Assembly: GCF_003568845.1 (NCBI RefSeq)
Contig: NZ_CP030127.1
Span: 248,001-312,000, forward strand
Direction: 5' to 3'
Length of the DNA stretch: 64,000 bases
From: Indioceanicola profundi
GTDB taxonomy: Bacteria > Pseudomonadota > Alphaproteobacteria > Azospirillales > Azospirillaceae
Shown here piece by piece: positions 34,738 to 43,568 of the stretch. Numbering within the stretch: the stretch's first letter is position 1; each line of letters opens with the position of its first letter. Position numbers and translations under genes: made by a program. The notes beneath the pieces are model-generated. The model saw nothing but the letters and a program-made list of their open reading frames with translations, made no database searches and had not been told where the DNA came from.

Positions 34738-36801
34738 ATGACGAACCCTTGCTCCACGGCCGGGCTGACCCGGCGGTCCCTGATCCAGCGGATGGTCGCC
34801 ACGGGCGGGCTGACGCTGATTACGGCCGGTGCGGCCGGTATTCCCGGCATCGGACCGGCGCTGGCGGCCGGCAATGGCTTTCGCTTCCCGCAGGGCCTTG
34901 CCTCCGCCGATCCGACGCCGGACGGCGTCATACTGTGGACCCGCGTGCAGGCTGCGGACGGGGCGACGCCCGCCTCCGTGCCTCTGACTCTCCAAATAGC
35001 GGAGACGCCGGATTTCGGCCGCGTGGTGGTGGACCGGACGGTGGAGGCGCTGGCCGCCCATGACCATACCGTCCGTGCCCTGGTGACGGGACTCCAGCCC
35101 GACCGCGTCTACCATTACCGGTTCCTGGCCCAGGATGGCAGCCGGCCGGAATTCACCGGCCGCACCCGCACCGCCCCGCTGCCGGAGGCGGACCGGCCGG
35201 TACGGCTGGCCTTCGTCTCCTGCCAGAGCTTCGAGGACGGCTACTACGGCGCATACCGTGCCATCATCAATGAGGACAGGACGAAGGGCATCGACTTCGT
35301 CCTGCATCTCGGCGACCAGATTTATGAGACCGTAGGCTATGGACAGGTCCGGAATGCCAGTCCGCTGCCCAGCGGAGGACGCCCGATCCGGGAGGCCGCG
35401 GACGGCAAGGGGCCGGTCCAGGCCGATGGGCTGGAGGATTTCCGGCATCTCTATCGCACCTTCCTGTCGGATCCGGACTACCGGGAAGCGCGGGCGCTGT
35501 TCCCCTTCGTTTCCATCTGGGATGATCACGAGTTCTCCAACGACAACTGGCAGACCGTGACGACCTACACGCTCGCCGGCCGGTCGGCCGCCGCGTTGAA
35601 GGCAGCGGCGAACCAAGCCTGGTTCGAATATATCCCGGCCCGCCTGGATGCGGATTTCCAGCCGGCCACAGTGGGCGACGGTCTGGCCGCCACGGCTCCC
35701 ACACGGGAGGACGGGCTGGCCGACGATCCGGACAATCTGGCGGCACTCGGCACCCTTGGCATCTACCGCGCTTTGCGCTGGGGCCGGAATGTGGAGCTGG
35801 TGCTGACCGATACCCGCAGCTACCGCTCCGACCATGCCGTTCCGGACGAGTTGGCGATGATGGTCGCCAACACGGCCACGTACTTTCTGCCCAAGCCGCT
35901 GGTCCAGCTCATGGATGCGGGGCGGACGGCGAATGGCGGAAATCCGCCGGCGACGATCCCGGTCGGGGATCGGCAGGTGCCGAACCCGCGCAAGGATTCC
36001 CCGCCGGGCACGCTGCTGGGACCGCAGCAGAAAAATTGGGTGAAGGAGCGGCTGAAGCGCTCCGACGCCACCTGGAAGCTGTGGGCCAATTCCGTCCCGC
36101 TCATGCCGATGCGGATCGACATGCATGCCATCGACGAAAAGGCCACGGATGTCGTGCTGACTGCCGACGCCTGGGACGGCTTCATGGCGGAGCGGAATGA
36201 GCTGCTGGGCTTCCTGAAGCGGGAAGGGGTCACGAACGTGGTCAGCCTGTCCGGCGACCATCACCAGAGCTTCGCCGGCATGCTGTACGACGATTACGAC
36301 GCGCCGCAGCCGATATCGGTGGGGGTGGAGTTCAGTGTCGCCGGTATCTCCAGCAATCCGGTATTCCAGAGCGCCGCCAGACTCATGAAGCCGGACAATC
36401 CCGTCCGCCCCCTGGTCGTGTTCGACGGCGCCGCGCTGGGCCGGCCGGCCGGCACGATGGTGGAGAATATGAATCTCACCTTCCTGTGGGGAACCAGGGC
36501 CGCCATGACGGCGGCAAAGACCGGGGACGTCGCGGCGGCGCAGGCGGCACGGAATCCGCGGCAGAATCCCCACCTGCGCTATTGCGACACCAACTGCAAC
36601 GGCTTCGGCCTGCTCACCGCGGATCGGTCGGGGGTGGAGGTGGAGATGGTGGCGACTGCGCCGGCACGTCAGGATCATGGGCGGGACGGAGCGCCGGTGC
36701 TGCGCACGGCCCGCTTCCTGGTTCCCTTACAGGAACCGGGAAAGCAGGTCGTGATGGATGAGCCCGTCGTGAGCGGCGAAAAGCCCTTTCCCCTGGCCTG
36801 A
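34738..36801 (+). CDS. phoD: Tat-exported PhoD-type alkaline phosphatase/phosphodiesterase
   Basis: The 687-residue enzyme begins with a Tat signal (TRRSLIQRM, arginines 12-13, then a hydrophobic stretch ending near GPALAAG). PhoD family motifs follow: SCQSFEDGYYGAYRAI, VLHLGDQIYE (metal-binding Asp), SIWDDHEFSNDNW and SGDHHQSF. These bind iron and calcium in known PhoD enzymes. It hydrolyses phosphomonoesters and/or diesters in the periplasm. It follows a TonB receptor gene and may supply it or be supplied by it. The gene is longer than typical PhoD (~550-600 aa), with an insertion near residues 330-430. Confidence 0.88.
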   Translation: MTNPCSTAGLTRRSLIQRMVATGGLTLITAGAAGIPGIGPALAAGNGFRFPQGLASADPTPDGVILWTRVQAADGATPASVPLTLQIAETPDFGRVVVDRTVEALAAHDHTVRALVTGLQPDRVYHYRFLAQDGSRPEFTGRTRTAPLPEADRPVRLAFVSCQSFEDGYYGAYRAIINEDRTKGIDFVLHLGDQIYETVGYGQVRNASPLPSGGRPIREAADGKGPVQADGLEDFRHLYRTFLSDPDYREARALFPFVSIWDDHEFSNDNWQTVTTYTLAGRSAAALKAAANQAWFEYIPARLDADFQPATVGDGLAATAPTREDGLADDPDNLAALGTLGIYRALRWGRNVELVLTDTRSYRSDHAVPDELAMMVANTATYFLPKPLVQLMDAGRTANGGNPPATIPVGDRQVPNPRKDSPPGTLLGPQQKNWVKERLKRSDATWKLWANSVPLMPMRIDMHAIDEKATDVVLTADAWDGFMAERNELLGFLKREGVTNVVSLSGDHHQSFAGMLYDDYDAPQPISVGVEFSVAGISSNPVFQSAARLMKPDNPVRPLVVFDGAALGRPAGTMVENMNLTFLWGTRAAMTAAKTGDVAAAQAARNPRQNPHLRYCDTNCNGFGLLTADRSGVEVEMVATAPARQDHGRDGAPVLRTARFLVPLQEPGKQVVMDEPVVSGEKPFPLA

Positions 36802-36882
36802 TCCCGGTGCTGCCGCAGCGCGTCCGCCCCGGCGCGCTACGGCAATCCGGCTCCGCGGGAAGAAGATGGGGCGGACGAGCGG

Positions 36883-36910
36883 TTGACGTCGTCCCGCCGC
36901 CATATAAGCT
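36883..36910 (+). promoter_or_regulatory. Possible sigma-70 promoter upstream of the DUF6152 gene
   Basis: TTGACG at 36883-36888 is followed 16 bp later by TAAGCT at 36905-36910, overlapping an ATATAAG. The gene starts about 54 bp downstream. The -10 match is weak. Confidence 0.3.
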
Positions 36911-36963
36911 CTCTGCAAGGCCAGCCCCGATGCGGGGCGGCTGGCGCACCGGGGAGACTGGCA

Positions 36964-37353
36964 ATGGAATTCCACGCGATCAAGCGGATGCTGGCCTGCG
37001 GACTGGTGGCGGGAACCGCCTTCGCATCGAGTGCGGCCGCCCACCATGGCTGGGACTGGGCGGAAGCCGACCAGATGGAGCTGACCGGAACGATCCAGGA
37101 AGTCTATATCGGCCAGCCACACCCGAGCCTCCGGGTGGAAACCGAGGAGGACGGCATCTGGACCGTGGAACTCGCCAATCCCCGTCAGACGGAAAATGCC
37201 GGATTCGTGGAGGGATCGGCCGAAGCCGGGGACAAGGTCGTCGCCCTTGGCAACCGGTCCCAGAACCCGGATGAAAAGCGGATGAAGGCCGTCCGCATCA
37301 CCATCGACGGCCGGAACTTCGACCTCTATCCGAACCGCATCCAGAGCCGCTGA
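36964..37353 (+). CDS. Periplasmic DUF6152-type protein
   Basis: The 129-residue protein begins at MEFHAIKRML. A signal peptide ends near FASSAAAHHGW, placing an HH pair at or close to the mature N-terminus. The rest (MELTGTIQEVYIGQPHPSLR, then GDKVVALGNRSQN) matches DUF6152 family sequences, which are small secreted beta-rich proteins of unknown function. The start is chosen because the signal peptide begins there. It is followed 11 bp later by a membrane protein gene; the two form a small operon. The terminal His pair would suit metal binding, but this is conjecture. Confidence 0.72.
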   Translation: MEFHAIKRMLACGLVAGTAFASSAAAHHGWDWAEADQMELTGTIQEVYIGQPHPSLRVETEEDGIWTVELANPRQTENAGFVEGSAEAGDKVVALGNRSQNPDEKRMKAVRITIDGRNFDLYPNRIQSR

Positions 37354-37364
37354 CGGTTCCCTTG

Positions 37365-37838
37365 ATGGAGCTGCTGCAGGCGCTTTCGGAATGGCCGGTC
37401 GCCGCCGCCCTGCGCCGGTCGAACGTGGCCTATCCGCTGGTGAATGCAGCCCATATCTTCAGCTTCGGGCTTCTGATCGGCGCGATCGTGACACTCGATC
37501 TGCGGCTGCTGGGTTTTTTCAAGGGCCATGCCGTCGGCGCGCTCGGCCCGCCGCTGTCCCGCATCGCGGCGGTCGGGCTGGCGCTGGCCGTCGTCACGGG
37601 CTTCCTGCTGTTCTCGGTCCGGCCAGCGGCCTATGTCCAGAACCCGGCCTTTCTCGCCAAGGTCGGGCTGGTCGGCCTCGGGACGGCAAACGCCATGCTC
37701 CTCCGCCTCAACCCCTACTGGCACCGTGCGCTTGCCGGCGGCGACGTCCATGGCTTGGTGAAGCTTTCAGCCGCGCTCTCGCTCGCCATCTGGGCCGGCG
37801 CCATCGTCGCCGGCCGCTGGATCGGGTTCCTGCAATAG
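37365..37838 (+). CDS. DUF6644-type integral membrane protein
   Basis: The 157-residue protein has four hydrophobic segments (SNVAYPLVNAAHIFSFGLLI, then RIAAVGLALAVVTGFLLFSV, a third near FLAKVGLVGLGTANAML and a last near SLAIWAGAIVAG). It carries a conserved HIF in the first helix and resembles DUF6644/DUF2214-like proteins. ATG at 37365 is chosen over an in-frame TTG one codon earlier. It forms an operon with the DUF6152 gene. Function is unknown; the two may act together at the membrane. Confidence 0.7.
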   Translation: MELLQALSEWPVAAALRRSNVAYPLVNAAHIFSFGLLIGAIVTLDLRLLGFFKGHAVGALGPPLSRIAAVGLALAVVTGFLLFSVRPAAYVQNPAFLAKVGLVGLGTANAMLLRLNPYWHRALAGGDVHGLVKLSAALSLAIWAGAIVAGRWIGFLQ

Positions 37839-37869
37839 TCGAAGGAACCCGGATCACGCTGCCAGCCGC

Positions 37870-39357
37870 CTACTCGGCGGACTGGTCCAGGAGCGGGGAA
37901 ATGCCAACGGGTTTGCTTCCACCCCTGGGCAGCCGGCCACAGGCGATCATGCCGATGCCGGTCAGGACAAGCAGAGCGTCCATCGTGATCATGGCGGGCA
38001 TTGGCGCGTCCAGCGTTGCAAGGTGCCACAGGGCCGTCAGGCACAGCAGCCCGCCAAGCGCCGCGCGCAGCCAACGGGCAGAGGCGGCGGCATTGCCGAT
38101 TGCGGCGGAACAGCCGATCATCATGGCCAGCCCGCCCCAGAACAGGGCCGTCATCTGCGCCTCCGGCCCTGCCAGGGCGCGGTAATCATAGGTCAGGACC
38201 AGCAGTGCCGGCGCTCCCCAAAGGGTCGCAACCCAGGCCGCCTCCAGCCGGGGGGAGGCGCGCCCGCGCTGCCGGCGCTTGATCAGCCAGATCCAGACGC
38301 CGGTGCCCGTCATCACCATCAGCGCCAGTCCGAAGACCATATAGGCCAGCTTCACCGGCAGGCCGCCGAAGCTGCCGAAATGCAGCTTGTAGACCGAGGC
38401 GGCCAGCTGCTGACCAAGCGTACCGTCGGCAAGTCCGGTCGTCCCCTGGAAATGGCCATCGCTATCGAAGGTATAGTATTCCCCGAAGATCAGCCGGCGC
38501 GGATGATCGGCCAGGATTTGGAGATACTGCCCCGCTGTCGCCGGCTCATGCAGGATCACATAGGTCGGACGCACTTCGGGATGCGCCGCCGCCATGTGCC
38601 GCAACGCGGCTTCGATGTTCGCTAGGGGGGCGGCACGCTCATTATGGGCGGGTTCGGCGCCGAAGACCGGCGCGAAAACCGCTTCCATGTCGCCATTGTA
38701 GTAGATGCTGGCCATTGCGAAGGCCAGGACGGTGGCAAGACCGATCAGGGCGCCGGTTATGGCGCTCGCAAGGCTGAATGGCAGCGTCCAGACGCCAAGC
38801 CGGTTGTGCCAGTCGGCGAAGGCAAGCTGGCGCTGGCCGCGGGCGCGCAGGCGGAAGGCGTCGCGGAAGATGCGGGGATGGGCCAACACCCCGCCGACGA
38901 CCAATGCCGCCAGCATCACGCCCAATGCGCCGACCACGGTCAGTCCCAGCGTCGATGGCAGGTGAAGATAATAGTGCAGGCCGATCAGGAACTCGGTCCA
39001 GGCATGGGCCTCCGGTCCGGCGACATTGCCGTCCGCGTCGATATAGACGGCTTGGTTGTCGGTCGTGATGACGGTACGGGGAAGGGCATCCGTCGGCAGG
39101 TGGACATAGAAATGCTCGGTCAGCGGCTTGCCATTCTCGCTGGCCAGCACCTGCCTGGCGGCGCGCTGGACCGCGGCCGGATCGATTGCCTCCATCTCCG
39201 CGATGTTCGGCTGTTCCCAGCGCTGCCACTCCTCATGCACGACGATCATCGTGCCGCTGAGGGCGAGAAGATAGATCAGTCCGCCGGCCAGCAGGCCGAC
39301 CGCCGCATGCCCGGACAGGGCCCGACGGACCAGATCGGCGGATGGAAATGCAGCCAT
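37870..39357 (-). CDS. PepSY-TM protein of the second iron operon
   Basis: The 495-residue membrane protein starts at MAAFPSADLV, with GGGAGGG upstream. It has the N-terminal helix and HE motif of the PepSY-TM family (LLALSGTMIVVHEEWQRW). A PepSY periplasmic region follows (TVITTDNQAVYIDADGNVAG), then central helices with WHNRLGVWTLPF. C-terminal helices include a ferric-reductase-like WIWLIKRR. It is the last gene of a leftward operon that starts with a TonB siderophore receptor. It likely helps reduce ferric siderophores. It is longer than the related 18073-19215 protein, having two extra C-terminal helices. Confidence 0.85.
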   Translation of the reverse strand: MAAFPSADLVRRALSGHAAVGLLAGGLIYLLALSGTMIVVHEEWQRWEQPNIAEMEAIDPAAVQRAARQVLASENGKPLTEHFYVHLPTDALPRTVITTDNQAVYIDADGNVAGPEAHAWTEFLIGLHYYLHLPSTLGLTVVGALGVMLAALVVGGVLAHPRIFRDAFRLRARGQRQLAFADWHNRLGVWTLPFSLASAITGALIGLATVLAFAMASIYYNGDMEAVFAPVFGAEPAHNERAAPLANIEAALRHMAAAHPEVRPTYVILHEPATAGQYLQILADHPRRLIFGEYYTFDSDGHFQGTTGLADGTLGQQLAASVYKLHFGSFGGLPVKLAYMVFGLALMVMTGTGVWIWLIKRRQRGRASPRLEAAWVATLWGAPALLVLTYDYRALAGPEAQMTALFWGGLAMMIGCSAAIGNAAASARWLRAALGGLLCLTALWHLATLDAPMPAMITMDALLVLTGIGMIACGRLPRGGSKPVGISPLLDQSAE

Positions 39358-39368
39358 CGTTCCCTCCC

Positions 39369-39941
39369 TCAGATAGCCAGCCAGAGCGCCGCACCGGCGA
39401 TGAACCCGGTGCCGAGAAGCGGCTTCAGCATCGCAGCCGGCCGCGTCTGCAGGAGAAGCAGGACCGCCAGTGTGGCCCAGGCGACAGGAAGGGCCAGCAG
39501 CCCGAGCGTCGTGCTGTCCGCTTCCAGCCAGCCTGCTGCCCGCGTCAAGGCTTGTAGAGCCAGGGCGACAAGGCCCGCCGCCATGCCGGCTCCCGGCACA
39601 GTGATCAGGAATACGGCGAAACGCCGGGCCAGACCCTTGGCCCCTTCGGGGCGCAGCAGGATTGTTGGCGCGGCCTCGCGGATCGGACGTTCCTTCGCCG
39701 GCCGCGAGGTTGCGGCGGCCCGCGCCAGGATCAGGAACGCTGTCACCATTGCTGCGATGAACCCGACGGCGATGCCCCAGGCCCCATCCGCTGCGGCCAG
39801 AAGAATAAGGCCTGCCAGGAGGGCAAGACATCCGGTCCAGGTCCGGACGCCGTCCCAGCCTCTCGCCCATGCCAGGCGGAGAAGGGCGATGCCCGCGACG
39901 ATGATCGCAATGCCGAGTGCCGTTTCCATGATGCCGCCCAT
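39369..39941 (-). CDS. Hydrophobic membrane protein of the second iron operon
   Basis: The 190-residue protein has about five membrane segments (ALGIAIIVAGIALLRLAWA; CLALLAGLILLAAADGAWGIAV; FAVFLITVPGAGMAAGLVAL; LLALPVAWATLAVLLLL; a last near FIAGAALWLAI). The start could be ATG 39941, four bases after the receptor stop, or ATG 39929. It lies between the TonB receptor and the PepSY-TM protein genes, with only a few bases on either side. I recognise no family. Its job is probably to support siderophore uptake or reduction at the inner membrane. Confidence 0.72.
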   Translation of the reverse strand: MGGIMETALGIAIIVAGIALLRLAWARGWDGVRTWTGCLALLAGLILLAAADGAWGIAVGFIAAMVTAFLILARAAATSRPAKERPIREAAPTILLRPEGAKGLARRFAVFLITVPGAGMAAGLVALALQALTRAAGWLEADSTTLGLLALPVAWATLAVLLLLQTRPAAMLKPLLGTGFIAGAALWLAI

Positions 39942-39945
39942 TCTG

Positions 39946-42048
39946 TCAGAGCCGGTAGGAGAGGGTGGCGATCACGGAGCGGCGTTCGCCGGGATAGCAG
40001 TCGCCGCGCGCAAGGCATGTGGTGAAGTAGTCCTCGTCGGTGACGTTCCTGGCGTTCACCGATAGATCCCAGCTTCCGAATCCATAGCCGATGACGATGT
40101 CGCCCACTGTATAGGCATCGGTCACATAGGTGATCACTTCGCTGGTCAGGGCGGAGATGCCGGAGCTTTCGCTCTTGCCGATGTGGCGGACACCGGCGCC
40201 GAGGCGGAACCCTGCGAGCGGCCCCTCGCTGAAGCTGTAGATTCCGAACAGCGATGCCTGGTGCTTCGGGATGCTCGACAGGGGGAGGCCGTTCGGGTCT
40301 TCACTATCGAGCAGACTATAATTGGCGTCGATGCGGAAACCGCCGATCGTCCCGTTCGCTTCCACCTCGATCCCGCGGATCTTTGCGGTGCCTTCCTGCT
40401 GGCTGTCCGCGCCGGCGACGGCCTGCGGGTTCGGCAGGTTCGACTGCTCGATATCAAAGCCGGCAACGGTGACGAAGGCCGGCACGCCCAGCACCTGCCA
40501 CTTCACCCCTGCTTCGTACTGCCGGCCCTCCTGAGGCTTCAGCCGGTTTCCCGTCAGCGTGTCGATACCGACCACGGGCTGGAAGGATTCGGCATAGCTC
40601 ACATAGGGGGAAATTCCGAGGGGCAGGCGGTAAAGCGCCCCGGCGCCGAAACTCGTCGTCGTGTCGCGCTGGGTCGTGCCCCGCTGCACCCGGTTCTCAA
40701 CCTCATCGAAGCGGACGCCGGCATTGACGATCAACTGACCGAAGGTGATCTGGTCGCTGATGTAATATCCGACCTGCTCGACGAAGTTCGACGGGGCATC
40801 GATCTGCAACGCCCGCATCTCGGCTTCCGTCGGGGCATTTCCATAGACCGGGTCGAAGACATTGATGGTGCCGCGGTTGAGGCTGGCAGAGTCGCTGTCG
40901 GTCGTCACATCCTGGTACTGGATGCCGGCCAACACCTCATGCTCCAGCGGCCCCGTCGTGAACATCCCGCGCAGGCGGGAGTCGAAGGCAAGCTGTTCCG
41001 ACCGGTTGTCCGCCAGGTAGAAGGTGCGTCCGGCGTTGCCGTCGGCATCGATGCGCGGCACGCCGGTGCCCAGGAAAGTGGGCCAGGACTGCCAATAGTC
41101 CGCATCCGATTCGACGTAGCGCGCCACCCCTTCGAAATCCAGCCAATCGGTCAGGCGCTGCTCCGCAATCAGCATCAGCGACACCGATTCCGAATTGTAG
41201 CGGTTGAATCCGGGCTCGCCGAGATACTCCGTCGTGTCGATCCTGCGGTCGTCCGCCGTGGGCAGCAGCGTGCCCGTGACAGGATAGAACTGGTGGGCGG
41301 TATCCGTATCCTGTCGGGTATAGTTGGCAAGAAGGCTGATCGTCGTGCCGGATGCCGGCTGTATCGTGACGGCCGGCGCCACGACGATCTTTTCCTCATC
41401 CACCTCGTCGATCTGGGTGCCGGTATCCCGGTACAGCGCCACGAGCCGGGCAGTTCCGACCTCGCCCGTCCCCGGAATGTAGCCGTTCAGGTCGGTCGCG
41501 ATCTCATAGCGGTCATGGGAGCCGACGCGGCCGCGGAATTCTGCAGCGGTCCCGGCGAAGGGACGCTTGGTCACCACATTGATGATGCCGCCCGGCGAGC
41601 CGGATCCGTAGAGCACGGATGCCGGCCCCTTCAGCACCTCCACCTGCTCCAGCGTATAAAGCTCAGGGCGCGGGTTGTTGTAGAAGCCGAACAGGAACTG
41701 AAGATTGTCGCGGTACTCCGGTACGTCCAGGCCGCGTACGGAGCTGAAGTCGCCACGGGTGGAGAACCCATAGGGTTCGGCGGTGACACCGGCCGTGTAT
41801 CCCAGGGCATCGTCCAGAGTTTCAAAGCCTTTGTCCTGGAAGTCGAGCGCCGTCTCGATCGAGATCGACCGCGCCGTTTCGAGGATCGGCGTGTCCGACT
41901 TGGTCGCGCCGAAGCGGCGGAGCTGCCCGGTTACGATGATCTCCTCCGGCTTGTCCGGCGCCACCTGTGTGAGTGCGTCCTGCGCCCAGGCCGCGCCGAC
42001 CGGAACCATCAAACTGCCCGTAACGAGTAATGCCGTAACTCGGCTCAT
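39946..42048 (-). CDS. TonB-dependent siderophore receptor (second iron operon)
   Basis: The 700-residue receptor starts at MSRVTALLVT, with GGAGGGGCGGAG immediately before. A signal peptide ends near GAAWAQD, with a TonB-box-like EEIIVTG following. The plug contains LEQVEVLKGPASVLYGSGSP, and the barrel ends in ATLSYRL. It belongs to the siderophore-receptor subgroup. It heads a leftward operon with a membrane protein and a PepSY-TM protein. A good Fur-box candidate lies 34 bp upstream of the ATG. Ligand identity is not readable. Confidence 0.92.
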   Translation of the reverse strand: MSRVTALLVTGSLMVPVGAAWAQDALTQVAPDKPEEIIVTGQLRRFGATKSDTPILETARSISIETALDFQDKGFETLDDALGYTAGVTAEPYGFSTRGDFSSVRGLDVPEYRDNLQFLFGFYNNPRPELYTLEQVEVLKGPASVLYGSGSPGGIINVVTKRPFAGTAAEFRGRVGSHDRYEIATDLNGYIPGTGEVGTARLVALYRDTGTQIDEVDEEKIVVAPAVTIQPASGTTISLLANYTRQDTDTAHQFYPVTGTLLPTADDRRIDTTEYLGEPGFNRYNSESVSLMLIAEQRLTDWLDFEGVARYVESDADYWQSWPTFLGTGVPRIDADGNAGRTFYLADNRSEQLAFDSRLRGMFTTGPLEHEVLAGIQYQDVTTDSDSASLNRGTINVFDPVYGNAPTEAEMRALQIDAPSNFVEQVGYYISDQITFGQLIVNAGVRFDEVENRVQRGTTQRDTTTSFGAGALYRLPLGISPYVSYAESFQPVVGIDTLTGNRLKPQEGRQYEAGVKWQVLGVPAFVTVAGFDIEQSNLPNPQAVAGADSQQEGTAKIRGIEVEANGTIGGFRIDANYSLLDSEDPNGLPLSSIPKHQASLFGIYSFSEGPLAGFRLGAGVRHIGKSESSGISALTSEVITYVTDAYTVGDIVIGYGFGSWDLSVNARNVTDEDYFTTCLARGDCYPGERRSVIATLSYRL

Positions 42049-42081
42049 CTCCGCCCCTCCTGATGTGCTCAGAGGCGTGAT

Positions 42082-42100
42082 AATGCGACTCGTTCGCGTT
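42082..42100 (-). promoter_or_regulatory. Candidate Fur box upstream of the second siderophore operon
   Basis: AATGCGACTCGTTCGCGTT is close to the proteobacterial Fur consensus AATGCGAATGATTCGCATT. It keeps the TGCGA/TCGCG arms. It lies 34 bp upstream of the receptor start, where a repressor would block the promoter. Confidence 0.6.
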
Positions 42101-42333
42101 TGCAAGCGTGCTCGCTCTGCGGCAGCGAGATTATGGTATCCTGCATCCCATGAATGCACCGGCGTGACGGCGACTGCGGCCCGGCAGCCCTCGATATAGA
42201 GCTGCGGGTTGAAGCAAGGCGTGACGTTGCTTCCCTTTGGCCGCATTCCATCCGGAACAGAACCGCACGCCGGGGCATTCCTCTAACCAGGAGCTACTCA
42301 GGCTCTGGAACGAAAGCAGGTTGGGAAAATGCC

Positions 42334-43089
42334 ATGTCGAGCTGGAGGAGGACTGCCCGTTCGGGTCTGAAGGCCGCGGCACGACGGATCGGGCTGCTCG
42401 AACCGCCGGCCAATTACGATGTCCATCTCTATGAGACGATCAGCCGGCTGCGCCGCTGGACGGACCAGGACGTGATCTTCGACGTCGGGGCCAATGACGG
42501 CCGGACCATTCTCCGCCTTGATAAGCACCTTCCTCCTGCCCGCATCTTTGCGTTCGAGCCGGTTGCCTCCACCTTCGCCACCTTGCAGGAACGTACGTCC
42601 CATCTTTCCAACGTGCGGTACTTTCCGCTGGCGCTGGGCGCCGAGCCCGGTGAGCAGACCATGTATATCAACGAAAGCGCCGCGGTGAATTCGTTGCGCC
42701 CGGACTGGGGCTCCTGCCAGCACACGGAAACCATCCAGATGACCACGCTGGACCAGTTCGTGGAGCAGAACGGGGTGGAGCGTGTCCATCTGCTGAAGAT
42801 CGATGCCGAAGGCCACGATCTGGAGGTTCTGAAGGGGGGAGCGGAAACACTGTCGCGCTCCAAGGTGGACATGATCGAGGTAGAGGCCGGCTTCTCGGCG
42901 CCCGGCCGGCCGCAGCCGTCCTTGGAAGAATTCCGCATCCTTCTGGCCGACTACGGCTATCATCTCTATGGCATCTACAACCAGTGCCGCGGGCGTCGGA
43001 CCTCACGCCGTGACGGCGGGCAAGCGCCTGAAATCCTGGTTTACTGCGACGCGCTCTTCATCAATGTGCAAAGTGACCTCAACGCCTGA
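42334..43089 (+). CDS. FkbM-family methyltransferase
   Basis: The 251-residue protein starts at MSSWRRTARS; the frame is open upstream but without homology. It shows the FkbM SAM-binding core: IFDVGANDGRTILRL (motif I), FAFEPVASTFATL, then TLDQFVEQNG and LLKIDAEGHDLEVLKGG. Such enzymes O-methylate sugars or small molecules, often in surface polysaccharide, glycan or lipid clusters. Downstream lie a GH16 glycanase and a YjbE-like protein gene, which fits a polysaccharide role. The upstream frame begins close to the divergent TonB receptor operon. Confidence 0.85.
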   Translation: MSSWRRTARSGLKAAARRIGLLEPPANYDVHLYETISRLRRWTDQDVIFDVGANDGRTILRLDKHLPPARIFAFEPVASTFATLQERTSHLSNVRYFPLALGAEPGEQTMYINESAAVNSLRPDWGSCQHTETIQMTTLDQFVEQNGVERVHLLKIDAEGHDLEVLKGGAETLSRSKVDMIEVEAGFSAPGRPQPSLEEFRILLADYGYHLYGIYNQCRGRRTSRRDGGQAPEILVYCDALFINVQSDLNA

Positions 43090-43568
43090 AGGTCAGCTGT
43101 TCCGCACCGCCGCCTGCCAACCGTCACCGGCTCGCCCCTGAAGGGGCCGGGCGCAATGCCCCGCGTCGGCAGCTTCCAACCCGGCCCGCAAAGCTTATTT
43201 CAGTCGGCGGAATATCGTGCTCCCGCTGCCGTGTAAATGTCCGAGTGGAATTGGCGAGCTACTGATTCGTGCCTTCCGAATCGGTATTGAAAGAAGTAGT
43301 TACTCCGCTATTCGCCGAGTAACGCCGTAGCCTCTAGCCCTCACTATACCACGGGCGTGCGGTCATAAGTTCCTGGATAGATGCGGATGGTCACAGATAC
43401 TGCCGCATTTTCTGCATTGGGACCATTTTGGTCACGAGATCATCGGGTGTGGTTAATGTGCTGTTAAGAAATAGGCTCAGATTCTGTCCCCTGTCTCGGG
43501 CGAGGTAGTCGTCCGCCGGCCATCCCCTCACGGGCGTGGCAAGGGCACCAATGACAGGGGATGGTACG
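43090..43568. other. Long leader region upstream of the GH16 gene
   Basis: About 480 bp, less GC-rich than the genes around it. It contains two inverted repeats (reported separately) and a short GCCCC-TGAA-GGGGC hairpin at 43134-43147 that may help end the FkbM transcript. No credible gene is visible. Confidence 0.55.
43264..43323. repeat. Two consecutive inverted repeats upstream of GH16
   Basis: First: GATTCG (43264-43269) with CGAATC (43277-43282), 7-nt spacer. Second: GTTACTC (43299-43305) with GAGTAAC (43317-43323), 11-nt spacer containing a further GC/GC pair. Spacing and location ~245-305 bp before the GH16 start fit operator sites or a regulatory hairpin. Confidence 0.5.
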
